NCBI GenBank assembly: GCA_012932295.1
Contig: JAAONU010000014.1
Span: 19,646,251-19,710,250 of the forward strand
Origin: Cyclina sinensis
Lineage: Eukaryota; Mollusca; Bivalvia; Venerida; Veneridae
Reading direction: 5' to 3'
Length of the DNA: 64,000 nt
Below, one piece after another: positions 22,896 through 37,800 of the stretch. Position numbers and translations under genes: made by a program. Positions within the stretch are counted from its first letter, which is position 1, and every line of letters starts with the position of its first letter. The notes beneath the pieces were generated by a model. It was not told the origin of the DNA, ran no database searches, and saw nothing but the letters and a program-made list of their open reading frames with translations.

Positions 22896-25800
22896 ATGGC
22901 ATCTGAAGAAATATCGTTTCTTAAAGATCAAGGTAAAATTTTGATATATAACATGTTTACAGGTTTAAACTTGCACACTCGGACAGTAAAACTGTTGATA
23001 ACAACTAGGTAATGGTTGATATCTATATAAATTTGAATGCATACCATGGTCGTGAAGGTGTTTTGTACATCAGTTCAAGGTACACATATAAAACTCTTTG
23101 TACATTTTGAGATGGTCACCAATACTTTAGTCCAACTAATCAGACTTTATGAAGAGATATTGGGAAAATTTTTGATAGGGATGTCTTTCTAAGTCCAACC
23201 ACAAGTTGCATTTTTATGCATGAGAAGACCCAATTAGAAGTGGTTGGGAGTGATATCTGGCATACTTTGGGAGAAGTGACCAACTTAAACTGTTAGAGAA
23301 ACAGTTTTTATACAAGTTCCCAAAATATCATTTTTTCAGTGAACAACTTAAGATATCAAATTGACTTAAATTTCAATCACAACGCTTATCATCTATAGAG
23401 GCTGCCATTTTGAATAATTAGAATAAGGTAAACGGTGCAAAGGTAAACATTAGCTACAAATCTGGATATCTGTTTTTTTTTTGGGTATATTTCAATTAAC
23501 TTTTAATTAAATACATCAAGAACCATACATAAGAAAACAAAATTTCCATTATAAGTGAACTTCATTATTACAGGAGAGACAAATTGATTTTTCTACCAGT
23601 TTTCACGACATTATCATTTTTACGGTGACGTCATGCAACATTTTGCTGTGAAAAGAGTTTTGCAGTGCAGATGTAAAACATACCTGCCATACGTCCCGGA
23701 TTGTCCGGGATTGTCCCGGAAATCGAGGGCCCGTCCCGGAGTCCCGGAAAGACACCCGATGTCCTGGAAAACATGAAAAACGCGCATACCTTTGATCAGG
23801 CCAGTCAAATTTTTTGACACGCCGCTAATTCTTTAATTATTCGTTATGATGATATGTTCCGATTCGGTGAATACACTGCGTGTCATTGATAACCAATTAA
23901 CAAATGACCGCTATCGGCTAACGATTTATTGACTTGCCGTGCATTAATTAATTTGTTAGATATCTGCCCCTTTCAAAGACTGTCGCCGCGGTAATTGGTG
24001 TTAATAGAGATGCTAGTTAAAATTAAATTTAATGCAAACGCGCATAAAACTCGTGGTGAATATTGTAATGTTCGATCAAATCGCGCCGATACTTGTAAAA
24101 CGAAGCATAGACGACGCTGTCATCAAACGCCCGTGATTCAACTTGAATTCGAGTTTATGATGTTAATTAATTAATGGTACACAGTTATTTTTTTATTTTA
24201 CACAATTAGTTATTGTGACAAAATTTCTACTCGTCCTGCAGTCTTGGAGACCTAGGAGAAAAAAGATCAACGGTACTGTGCGGTTTGCTGAATTAAAAAA
24301 GGCGCAGTGCTCCCCCTTACTCACGCTTCCGGTTTCGTTTTGACACCCTATTACATGCAGAATTTACTGTCGGTCGTTATGATGTAAACATCCATCGGTA
24401 TATTTCTCGCGGATTTTGCATTCGTTCTGCAGGATGATCGATCAGAAAATTATACTCGTCCTCCTACCTTCTCCACTCGTCAATACGAGCGAACGTTTTT
24501 TTTTTAAGTGGTTGAGAGGGGTGGGGGAGTAATCGTCGGGTGGTCGGACCGATTGAGCTTGAAACATTTCTGCAAGCCTGACAATTACTATGCTCTTGCA
24601 ACTAAAATAAAAGGTATGAAACTGATGGTACTGATGTGTATTTGAAAGACGTGCACGGCTTTTCCCGCCTAAAATGGAATCCCGTCCAATTTTGTGTACT
24701 TCCAACGGTAGGGCATTGAAAGTACATGAATAGTTGTATGTCCCGGAAAATCGGCTCAAATCCCGGAAATTCGATATCAAAATCCCGGAAATGGCCAGAA
24801 AAATTATGGCAGGTATGTGTAAAATATACATGCAAAAGCCATTGTCTGGGAATAGCTGTTAAAAAATGTATGTTAACATACCTTCATTTTTTGCACATAC
24901 TTTCAAGACATAGAAAATAAAGCCCAACCAAAGATGGTTTTCATCCACAGTAATATTTAAAGTATGCCTTTTCAGCTGAGATTTCCAGAGCTTTTGTGAA
25001 TTATTGTCTATACTGGTAGATGACCAAACTGCAGTCCCATCATGGTCTTGGTTTAAACAACATTTTATTTCAATAATCACATATATATATATATATACAA
25101 TTTACATGATACATGTACAATTTGAAAAGGATTGAGTAGAAAGCTGATAAGCTTTTTTGGAAACTCTTTCCATCATGGTCTTAAAAGTTTGCTGTTCAGT
25201 CAGTTGATTTTCCATTAATATTTGTTATAAATGTGTCATTCTAAGTTCCAGATTTAAAGACCACTTGCTAGTGTTAGAGTTAAGGAACTGTTTAAGTTCA
25301 TTTAATGTATATGGAACAGCATTTCAATAAAAAGAATATAATCAAGTCATGTTTGTGTTAAAGGAGGAGGAGGAATGGTGGTCAAGGGATTAGAACACCG
25401 GACTTCCGATCTTGAGGTTGCTGGTTCAAATCCCAGCAAATTTGAGAGTCTCCAGTGACATTCCACAGTCCTAACTTTCAGCACAAGCACTGGTATGAAC
25501 CCAGGAAGCAGTTGACATATAAGTTGCAAGAACTTGCATACCTATTATAGTCAGTATTGACTGTTGGCAGTAATAAGTTGAACTTGAACTGAATTTGAAT
25601 AAAAATATTTTTATGAAGATGAACCATTCAATTTCTTTCAGTCCAGAGATTAAACCATGAACTGTCAAAGTACAGAAGTCAACACCTTGATACACAGGAT
25701 GAACTTGAGGTAAGATAGAACATTTTGCTTAAAGTTTAGACACTACAATGTATCATCACATGCCAGAGCTACACTGAATTTTTGTGTAGTGTAATTTTAA

Positions 25801-28800
25801 AACTTTAAATACCCGGTTGTGCATCTCAGTTAAATGTCCTGTTTCTGCATTGCACTCATTTTAAGTTATTTATAAATTACATCAGCATCCCAACTTCTCA
25901 CACTGCTTCTGATAAGATTTAAAAATGGTATAAGTAACATAATAGAGGTGATACTTTTTATGTTATTACAATTAAAAGAACAATAAATCTGTTCTGTTTC
26001 ATTTTTTACATGAATGTATTTAGATTATATCCTGATAAACTCATTGCATGCATTGAAATCCAAATTATTTTCACAGTTTTATTTTGCTTTAACCAAGACA
26101 AATATCTACTTTCTAACTGCGCTTTTTTGTGCTGGATTCAAAATAATTGTGAAATCATCATAACCATTATATAGTGATATAATTTTAATCCATTGTCCCA
26201 AATTTTTTAAATAAAAGTGTTGAGAAAAGGAAAAACATACATTTTTGGCATGAAAGAAACAGAATGACCATTCTAAAAATTTCTTTGTTAATTAGAAGTC
26301 TGAGTAGATTTCAGTCTTGAACACCAGAAGAAATCTTTTTCACTCACGGACTCGTCATATTTGAAAGTATCACTTAAGCTGCTCACTTATCATCTTGATC
26401 TTACACCAGAACTTACTATTATACTTTTTATGATATCTACACTGAAGAAAAAAAGAATAAGAAATATTTCATATTTCATTGTAATAGGAGTGATAAAAAT
26501 GATAACTTTTGTAAAGTGCATTTTATATTCAGAGTCCACTATCAGCAGATGGACCACCAGCTCCATGGCTTACAGACAAAGGGTAAGAGACGGTTTCCTC
26601 AAATTTGTTGATAAAATATTATTGACAAAATTAACAGTATGATTTATACTGCATTTATTTGTCAGTTCAAATCCTAAAAGGAAAGAGTGGTGTATGTGAT
26701 TGAAATTGAACTACTGAAATCCGTGAAACTAAAATAGTTTTGCAGTTTTCTGGTGCAGTTAATTTGAATCAATTGATCTTTGAATTCTTTGATCCTTCTA
26801 AGAAAAAGAAACCAGTAACTACATACATAAAGAAACAACCAGAGTTATATGTGAAAAAAATTATCTGAATCTAAATAAGCCATTGATTGAGTTTTAAGTT
26901 AATATCAGTTTTGATCATTTGTATTCCATTCAGAACAAGCATTTAGGTAAATAGAGCTACACACATGCATGTGTAGATAAGCAACCATTTCAGTTTCCCA
27001 CCAGTTTTATTTTTCTAAATGTTCATGCTTGGCTATTTAAGTTTTTAACAAGTGGTGTGAAACTTTTTTTTCTGTATTACAGATTGTTATCTCCCTTAAT
27101 GGCAGAGTATGATGCTCAAATGAAGGAGATGCAACATTTGGTCAATGTTTATGAGGTAGACAGCAACATTTCTTATGCATCTTAAATAGGAGTTTTGTAT
27201 TTTGAATAATTTATAATAAAGACCAAACCTCTGATATTTTTCCAGAGTTACTGAAAAGTTTTGTTGGTTCACAAAAAGGCTCAGTGTTTCCTATTTTTAT
27301 ACGCCCTTCAAAGATGGGACGTATTATGGGATCGCACATGGTGGGCAGGCGGAAGGGCGGCATCCAGATGTTTATCCGAGCATAACTCCAACTCTATCAA
27401 AGCTATTGACTTGAAACCTCATAGGTGGATAGATCTCATTGAGATGAAGTTTAATGCATAAGAACCATCACTCTGCACTTCATGATTTAGTATTTAAACC
27501 CCTCTGTTTCATTTTCTTGTCTGGAGCATAACTCCAACACTATCAAAGCTATTGACTTGAAACTTGATACATAGATAGGACTTATTGAGACAAAGTGCAA
27601 TGCACAGGAACTGTAACTCTGCACTTTATTATTTTGGAGTTATGCCCCTTTGTTTAATTTTCTTGTCAGGAGCATAACTCCTACGTTATCAAAGCTATTG
27701 ACTTAAAACTTCACAGGTGGATAGATCTCATTTCACAAAAAACATCACTGTACACTTCATGATTTTGGAGTTATTCCCCTTAGTTCAATTCTCGTACATC
27801 ATAGGTAGATAGATCTCATTGAGGCAGAGTTTAATGCACAAGAACCATCACTCTGTACTTCATGATTTTGGATTTATTCCCCTTTGTTTCATTTTCTTGT
27901 CTGGAGCATACTCCTATGTTATCAAAGCTATTGACTTGAAACTTCATAGGTAGATAGATGTTATTGAAACAAATTGCTCAATTGACAGGTGTATTTTGCT
28001 CTACCTTGCAGCGCTCATTTCAGTTTAACTTAAATTGAATCATAAAATAATTGTTTCTTTCAAATTTTGTTAACAGGATTTTTAGATTTACATGAAACTC
28101 CATAGATTTGTTCTGGTTTTTACACAGTGTTACTTGGTGTTGGTATAATATCTACAGCTAAAACTTTTACTTACAATACCTTATTGACTTAGAATACCTT
28201 ATTGACTAATTTGTTAGTTATTAAGAACACATAAAGCTTAGAAATAATTCACATTTACAAAGTTGTTTAGAGTTAACTTTTTTCTTGAATCAGAAAATGA
28301 TGAAATTGTGGTAAATTTGCTTCACTTTTTATTCAGACACTTTATCTAACAACATCTCAGTGTAATGAAGGCTTTTTTCATATTCACGAACACTGATTAA
28401 CCCAGGTAGTAATTTTATTTGTTTCTTTCTCAATTGGGTTTGAAAGGAACCAATGAATAACTTTTCATTTTCAGGAAGAATTGAAAGGGCTAAGACCAGA
28501 AGTGTCCAGGCTTGTACAGGAGAATGAGAGGTTAGTTAGTTAGATGCAGGTCACAAAGTGCAATCACAAGTGTCTAGCCAGAGATGGTCATTTTCTTATA
28601 TAAATCTGAGGAATGCCTTCTGAATTCACTGAAAGTTTGAAGTGTAAAAAGTCACTGGAGACTCTGACCACTTGAAGGATTTGAACCATCAACCTTAGGA
28701 GTTGGAATCTAGCATTCTTCCCTGTAACTACATCTTTTCATAACAAATGAAGATATACACGTATGTTATCAAAGATATTTGTTTTGTATTTGAATATCTT

Positions 28801-31800
28801 ATTTTGTGAGATACACAAAGTATCTTGTGTTAAGAAGTGCATACACATTTTTGGGGGCAGTTGTGTATTATGGCAGTATATCACCAAACATGCATTCTTT
28901 AAGTTAATGTTGATCAACCAGTTGCATCAGATAGCTTGAAAAGGATATTTTGACAATCATTTGAATATAATTGTTTCCAGGCTGAATGAGAAACTAAAGG
29001 ATGCTTTGAACTCACAGCTCCCAATTAATGGGTCTATGGATGTGGAACCTCTTCAGGGAGACGAGCAGGTGTTACAGAACCTTCAGATGCAAATTGACAC
29101 AGTTGTACAGGTAACCATGGCTACAAATATATCAAGTAGTTTACTTTACCTTCTCATAATATATTCTACAGATACTCTTTTATTTCAAATACCTAACTTT
29201 ATCTTCAGTTTTAACAGATTTATACTGGCTTCCTTCATATTACCAGACAGAAAAGAGCATCTTTTCACTGTAATCTTTTTTCATTATAACAAAGTAGTAC
29301 AATTTGAGATCGATTTTTATTTCATTCCCAATAGAAACCACGTAAAATACACAGAAAAATCCACCTTTTATCATTGAAAATGAGATTAAAACATCAATAA
29401 TAAACCGCTTGTAATGAAACTTCATCCATTTACATGTTGTTAATCTGGTCCAGGGCATTCCCCAGGTCGTTTTAGCGCCCCGGCAGCGGGGCGCTTGATT
29501 TTCATGATCCAAGTTACCGGGGCGCTTGAAATTCAGCTTGCACGTTGATTTTAGAGGCGGGGCGCTTGAATTTTTAGAGCAGCAGACGACTGCGTATCAC
29601 TGAATTGTTACTTAATATACACAGCAGCCGTCGATCAATAAATCTCGTGTAATGAAAGGATGTATGGATAAATATGTGACTGCTAATAATGGGCTACCGC
29701 TATATTTTGAAGAAGTAATTTAAAGAAATATGTTTTATGATCACGTGGCATTAATTGCTCTTGATTGAAAATCGGTTGTTTGAGCTATTATAAGCTATAA
29801 AGTTCGACGCTTGGGACAATTTTTTCTCGGACAACCGACTGTTAACAAAATTTTTGCCCTGGACAACCCTTATTTTGACAGTCAGAAATATAGGTCAACT
29901 GTCCAAAAACACAGCCCACTCTAATAAACAGTCGATTTCTAACCATGTTGAAATTAATTCTGACATTCCATAGGCACCGTGTAAGTGAAAATATCTCGGA
30001 TAGTCCGTTTGTCACCTGTTTTCGCGACCCCGTCGTATTGTTACTCTTTGTTCAGAGAAAACTGTGTCCTGGAGACACAGCAACCTTACAAAATTTAATT
30101 TATTGATTAAGATGAATGGTCAAGATTTGATCATTTGTACCAGTTATTTTACTTTGTCATTAAGATAGTTTCTTTTCCTCTTGAAAATTGCTGTCATTTA
30201 TTGCCTTCAGAAGATGTACACAGTTCAACTTTAACTTATTACTGCTAAAAGTTCATACTGACTATACAAGGCAGTTTCTGTTGAAAGTTTTCATAAGACC
30301 ATAAAGGTTTCCTTCCTTCTAAATACATGTATCTGTATATTTTTTGTTTCTTTTTTTTTTTTTTAAATATGATGACAGAAAAAAACTATTTATTTATAAT
30401 TCTCACTCAAAAACTGATTTTGGGACAACTCTGTTTTGCCATGTTCAGTTGTCCCAAACTCATACTCAGAAAAATTTGTAGACCCTTTGATTATATTATT
30501 ATGCACCTATTTATGATTATTTATTTAAAAGATGGTGAAAGATATTAAAAAAATGTTAATACTGAACACCTTTTGTTTGTTTAAACTCCCATTAAACTTA
30601 CCCCAAAATGATTCATTTCATTGTAAGGATTTAAAAAATTTCGACCCCTCCCGCACCCACCCCTCAGTTGCGCTTGGAAAATTTTCTGGGGAAGGCCCTG
30701 TGGTCATATTGTTATATGTGATGAAAGTGTTATTATTATGTGGAAATACTTTATTCTATGTCATGAGAGTACCAGTATGTTGTTCTTTAGTACAAATATA
30801 GTTCAGTTTTGTGCATGTCAAATCCTCAATTTACTCTAAGCTAAGCTAAGAATCAGTATCTGAAGCAATGAAGTCTTGCTCCAAAATGACAGGAACAGTT
30901 TTGTATTTATAAACAAAACATTGATGGATCACAAGATGGCTTTTTAAGAATGTTGTTGAATTCATAGTCATGTTTTCTGCACTGTCATAGAAATGGAGAG
31001 CATCTGTTTGCTGCAGACATATCTCTTAGAAAAGATTAAATGGAAAGAGTCCAGATTACTGACAGTCTGATGTATTGACATGATACAGTTGTACAGAATT
31101 ATGGCATTAGGTGACAGATACCTAATGTTTTTGTTACATTGTTACCTAGATGCATTTTTTACATACATTTGTGCTTTTCTAGCTGATACAAGATATAACC
31201 AGACTGCAAGTTTAGTTTTGGTTCAGTAATGTAGTGCGGATTATGAACTAAAACATTATGGTATACTTCTTTACCTATGTTACAACCTTGACCTTTCAGG
31301 AGAAGGAGGCAGCTGTTGAACGCTGGCATGAGGCAGAACAAGAGATAGACAGGTTACAACAACAACTTCAGGTAGGGTACAGGAAAGAAGAAATAAAGCT
31401 TTATTTTTTTAAAACAATTTATTGCATTTCAACACAAACCAGAATTATGTTAACCTTTCCTGACATTGCACATTGGTAGGAAGTGCAGTGTGCATGAACA
31501 TTAACTTTACCTTGCCTACTTTTAGAGTTATTCCCCTTTATCAGATTTACTTAGAAAAATTTCCAAAGCATATCTTCAAAAACCTTATTCTTTTTCCACT
31601 TACTTGAAAACTGTACTCAGCATGACTATATCTATATGGCTTTTTAAGGATTTCCTCTCACCAAGTAAAATGTATGAAAGTACAACCTTCAGATAACTTC
31701 TTCCCATCGGGGGTATTAACCATGTGTAACATGGCTAATGTTATCATTTATGAGAGTATTTGTTGTTATTTTTTCTGACTTAACAGAAAACAGTGTAGAT

Positions 31801-34800
31801 ATGATAAAACTGCATTTGCATGTTTTCTGGTCATGGTCTGCCCTGGTTACAAAGGCAAAATGATTGTCGACAGTATGGAAAAGATTAAATTCTTTTTTTT
31901 ACAAAATAATTTCAATTTGTGGGGAAAATGACTCGGCTGTCTTTGATCTGTCTTATACTTTAATTTTTGTGTAGATACTTGACGTAAATAGTGCATTTGT
32001 ATTTCTAATGATAATTTGCTGAAATTTAGAAATATTTTAATTTGTTTAGGAAGAGAAGAACAGTCACCAGTGGGGTGTCATAGAACAACAGGCTCATCAG
32101 GTAAATCATGGAGACATTTTCATTTACAGTCAAAACATAAATATTCAGACTGATTCAGGAACTTACTGGTATTTGTAGCATGGCTTCTGTCCTAACTTTT
32201 TAAGTAGGACCCAAGATTGTTTTTGTAGAACATTATAATTTTCTTAAATCTGACTTGTTCTATCGTGAATGGACTGTACTTGGTAATTCTGAATGAATTC
32301 ATTGGTACAAGTCAATAGTATTACACATATGTTGTCTGAGACTGTAAATGAATGTTAAAAATTTCTCTTGGTTAAAAGGTTTGACAAGTTGGCATTTATT
32401 TATGGTACTAGACAGGTATATTCTCAGGAAATGAAATGTGTGTTAAACGACATTCTGAAAAAAAGTTATCCGGAATTTTGAAGCATATTTTTACTCTGTA
32501 TAAAAATCTTAACTTTATTGTAAGTAAACTATTTGATATTTAATAATGTTCTGTCATGCATTTTAGATGCAGTCAGAGTATTTTGAAACTGTTAATCTTC
32601 TCAACAGAGAGCTTGAACAAGTACAGACTGAGTTAAGGTAATTATGCGTAACATATTTTTATCTAAAGCCTAGTGGTTAAGGCATCTATCATTGGAGTGG
32701 GAGGTTGAAGTTGGAGTTTTGTCAAAGACTTTGCTTTGACATGGCCAATTGTTGAACTGCGAACTAGCTAAAGAATGGTTATCAGTTTTTTGTACTGGCC
32801 CCTGGCATAGTGGATAAAGATTCGAGAATAATATATATTATTAGAAGAGGTTGCATGTGTTACATATTAGAGACTTGTCCTTCAAAAAGGAGTGACATTA
32901 TATATACTAAACAAGCTTGAACTATGTCTCATAGCTGCTTGATAATATTGTATCTCTGTTGAAATCATATCTTCGTCTAATCTCACTACTAAATATGATT
33001 AAAAATAAAAGACAAAACACATAAGGCCTCAGGAAAATAAGGATGTTTCGTTGCAGCTTGCTCTAAGGTAATGATTTTATAGGTCAGTGTATTTCAGATA
33101 CTATGACATTTGTTGTAAAGCTGCATTAATTTCTTTAGAAGAATATTCCTTTCGGTTTTGGGCATGGTTTATCAGTTTTCTGTGCTGGCCACTGGCACAG
33201 AGGATAAAAATCTGTTAGAACACAAGATTGGACTATTGAAATTTGATATATTTTGTTTTTACAGACAGACTAGACATGAGTTGGAAACAGCTAATCTTCA
33301 GGTGAAAGATTTAAGACGAACAAATAAAGAGTTAGAGCAGCAGCTTAACTGGAAGGTAACTGTCAGAAACGTGTAAAGTTATCAAAAATTTCTAAGAAGA
33401 CAGTTCTGTCAGTTATACACGACCACAAGACACTGAGCTCATCACAGGGTAGAGCTGTATCATATTACATTCCAATGGACTGGTGATAATGATAATTCTG
33501 AAGCAATTTTAAGTCTATTACTGAAAAGTCTTCTAAAATTAGAATTATGATGGTATAACTTGCAGAAAAAAAAACGTTTTAAAGTAGATTATTTGAAGAG
33601 AGGCTTGCAATTAGGTGTCTTTATTTTTAAGTGCAAATCTCCAGCAGTAGCTTAGGTTGAAACCTGCTTCAACTAAGTTTATGGTGGAAAATGTAATGAC
33701 TATGCTTTTGTACGGAAGATAAATATGACATGCATTATTTATGACTTTTAACAGGACCAGGAGGTAGCTGAGGTGATATTTAAAGAAGGCATCACAGATA
33801 GTAAAGTAAATGAACTCAAACGTATTATGGATGATAGAAAAAGAAGGTAGTCACATTTTTATTAAACTTCTTAACTTTTTGGGGGGCTCAGATATCTTTG
33901 CAAGTATCATTATATTGTGTAAGTGGAATACATTTCTTATTTTCTTGAACAATTAGAAATAAAGATGTCTCTGTGTAATAGCATGCCTTTGTCTATGTCT
34001 AACTCACCATGAAAATTTACCCTGAATTTATAGACATGGAAGCATGTCTAGAAGATATATCAAGGCATCGTTTATTTTATATGTTATGTTCTAATTATAT
34101 AGAATTTCAAGCTTGGAGAATGAAGTAGATGAACACAGAAGAGAGAAACAAGCATTAGAAGTTAGAATTACTGAGATGCAGAAGAGAAGGTTTGAACTTA
34201 CAACATAGCTAAACCATTTAAATAATAAACTATTTATGCTTTCATTTTAATATTTTTGGCATGTCTTTGTTTATAACTTGGTTTAAGCAATGAAAAGGAA
34301 TTCATTATTTGTGCCTGTTTTAGCTGAAACCAGAATAGGTTTATCATGATAGAGTCTGTGAGCTAAAGCCAGTTTTTTATGGTTTTATCTTTCTTATATT
34401 CTTTTCAAAACCTTTAGTTACCTTCCAGCTGTACACTTGACTTTTAACCATGGAAACATATTCTTGAAGATGTTGAAGAAAACTTTACAGTATGGTATAA
34501 TTAATGTATTTTGTGACATTACAGTTCTGATGTGGCTAACAGAGAGATGGAAGCAGTTGCTCAGATGAGAGAAGCTGTGCAGATGGTAGAGACCGCTGCC
34601 TTGGAAAAAGAACAGGTACATCAGTCCTTCATATAACATTCACACCAGTAAGATATACAGTTAAAATGCCATACTAAAATCATCAACAGACGTGAATATT
34701 TTTCCCCATGGAATCCCATTTAACATACTATTGCATCCTTTGTTTCTAGCAGTAAGCACTAAAGGGACTTAAGAATGGTTTACTAGTACACCGTTGTTTA

Positions 34801-37800
34801 ATCCTTAGGTGCTTCTTTTGAATGTGTTTTGCCAAACAGTTCTTGATTGTGATTTGATGCTTTTTTATGAATGATGGTCTTGATGCTAAATATCATTTAT
34901 TTGCTTTGATGATTTCAGAATAGTTTGTGCCTAATGTTTCTTTGGCTTTGTTAAGTCATTTGCACTCTTAACACTTGCCAAGATAAAATCTGTATGAGCT
35001 ATGCATATTCCAGAAATGTCAATAAATTTCAAACTCTTGGTTCTATATCTTCTCCTATAGAAATCTGTTTCTCTTGTTTCATAGCTGACTTATGATACTT
35101 AACAAAAATCAAATTGAATAAGTTTTTTGCTTTTTGACTGATCTTGTCAAATAATTATGCTCTCTGGTCTAATATATGATTGTGCTTATTCCAGGACTTG
35201 ATTGTATTAGTTCCAGGATATATTGTTATTTCTAATAGTTTGTTTGTTGTTAGATGATACATTTTTACATAGATGTCAATTTGACCTTGAATTTCTTTTT
35301 GTTTAGGCTGAAGTGGCTCTTCAGCAAAAGGAGGAGGAACTTGAACAACTAAGAGATGTAATAAACAAATTGATAAATGAAGCAGGTGCTAGAACCAGAC
35401 AGGAGGTAAAACTTCATTTCCTTTTGTAACATTGAGCATTGTTCTATATAAAAGTTTAAAAAATATGTTAATGGTTACTGGAAAAGACTATTCTACAAAT
35501 GAACTCATCGATGCAGAAATAGAAAATAGTGTATCTCTAATCCTTTCTGCCTGGACACAAAACTAAAAAGAATAGAGGAACTGAATTAAGTAGTTTGTTT
35601 TATGTGAAGCCAGCATGAGGTCAACTTTACATCTATTAGTTGCCTTAATGGCAGTTCTGTGTATGTGCATGTGTATCTGTATGTGTCAAGGCCTAATCTT
35701 GCTCCTAGTTAGATGGATATAAAGATACCTTTGCATAAATGTACCTTGACAAGACAAAATGTGGCATTGAAGAACTGGCTGTGTTGGTCAGAGGTCACAC
35801 TGAGATAGGGAAAAAAAGAGTGAAATTTAGCTTTTCCAGGCCAGAATTTTGTCATGCTTGAATGGGTTTTAGAATATCTGCATGAATGTAAACCTTGATG
35901 TGACAATTTTTTGTTAACAGGTAGATCAGGTGCGTTCCCAGTGTAATGAGAGGATACAGAAATTAACAGAGGAAGTACATGCCTTAGAGATGGACAACTC
36001 TGAGAAACGAGATAGTTTGGAGAAAGCCATTAGAGACAAAAGAGCAGCTGAATCGGAACTTGAAAAGGTATGATTTTACTTCTGTATAATCAGTGAATAC
36101 TTGAAAAACGTAAACTTAATATAGAACAAAATGGTCAGTCAACAGGGTATTTGGTACCACTTTAACAGTAAGTTATCTCAGCATTAAATTCCGAATTTAC
36201 GAAGCTTATGTGGCAGTTCCACATTATAAAAGTTTTGCAACAAATGTGTCATTCACATCTTATCTGCATCAAATAACAGATACACATCTTATCTGCAGCA
36301 AATATTACATTCATGATCTACAGCAAATATCACATTCATATCTTATCTGCTGCAAATATCACATTCACATCTTACCTGCTGCAAATATCACATTCACATC
36401 TTACCTGCAGGAAATATTACATTCACGATCTGTAGCAAATATTACATTCACATTTTATCTGCTGCAAATATTACATTCACATCTTACCTGCAGGAAATAT
36501 TACATTCATGATCTACAGCAAATATCACATTCAAATCTGCTGCAAATATCACATTAAAATCTTACCTGCTGCAATTATTACATTCACATCTTATCTGCAG
36601 GAAATATTACATTCACGATCTATATCAAATATTACATTCACATCTTATCTGCTGCAAATATTACATTCACATCTTACCTGCAGGAAATTTTACATTCACG
36701 ATCTATATCAAATATTACATTCACATCTTATCTGCTGCAAATATTACATTCACATCTTACCTGCAGGAAATATTACATTCACGATCTATAGCAAATATTA
36801 CATTCACATCTTATCTGCTGCAAATATTACATTCACATCTTACCTGCTGCAAATATTACATTCACATCTTACCTGCAGGAAATATTACATTCACGATCTA
36901 TAGCAAATATTACATTCACATCTTATCTGCTGAAAATATTACATTCACATCTTATCTGCAGGAAATATTACATTCACGATCTATAGCAAATATCACATTC
37001 ATATCTTATCTGCTGCAAATGTCACATTCACATCTTACCTGCTGCAAATATTACATTCACATCTTATCTGCAGGAAATATTACATTTACGATCTATAGCA
37101 AATATTACATTCACATCTTATCTGCTGCAAATATTACATTCACATCTTACCTGCAGGAAATATTACATTCACGATCTATATCAAATATTACATTCACATC
37201 TTATCTGCTGCAAATATTACATTCACATCTTACCTGCAGGAAATATTACATTCACGATCTATAGCAAATATTACATTCACATCTTATCTGCTGCAAATAT
37301 CACATTAACATCTTATCTTCAGCAAATATCACATTCACAATTGATCTACCACAAATATCACATTCACATCGTATCTGCTGCAAGTATCACATTCAGAATT
37401 GATATACAGCAAATATCACATGCTATCTGCAACAAATGTGTCAGTCACATCTTATCTTCTGCAAATAATACCTTCACATTTTTCCTACTACAGATATAAC
37501 TTTCTAATTTTATTTGAAGTAGATGTGTTATAGACACAAAAATAACAGATTCACTTCTTTTCTGGAGCAAATACCGTATTCTTATCTTCTCTTTAATAAA
37601 GAACACATTCACATCTTCTCTGCATCAAATACCCATTCACATTTTATCTGCAGCAGATGATTTATTCACATCATCAGCAAATTACACTTCCGTATCTTTT
37701 CTGCAGCAAATATCACATTCACATCTTATCTGTAGCAAGTATCACTTCCGTATCTTTTCTGCAGCAAATATCACATTCACATCTTATCTGTAGCAAGTAT

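Larger units (their letters stand above)
22933..25641 (+). other. SCLT1 intron 1
   Basis: 2.7-kb intron (GTAAAA..TTTCAG). It contains the transposon 23679-24817, a short TA run at about 25081-25098 and the tRNA-derived SINE starting near 25365. The rest (22933-23670, 24830-25080) shows nothing recognisable. Confidence 0.6.

Noticed and set aside
24442..24831. 129-codon minus-strand ORF
   Set aside because: It crosses the right terminus of the 23679-24817 transposon and part of its sequence is the CCCGGA motif cluster; no family pattern.
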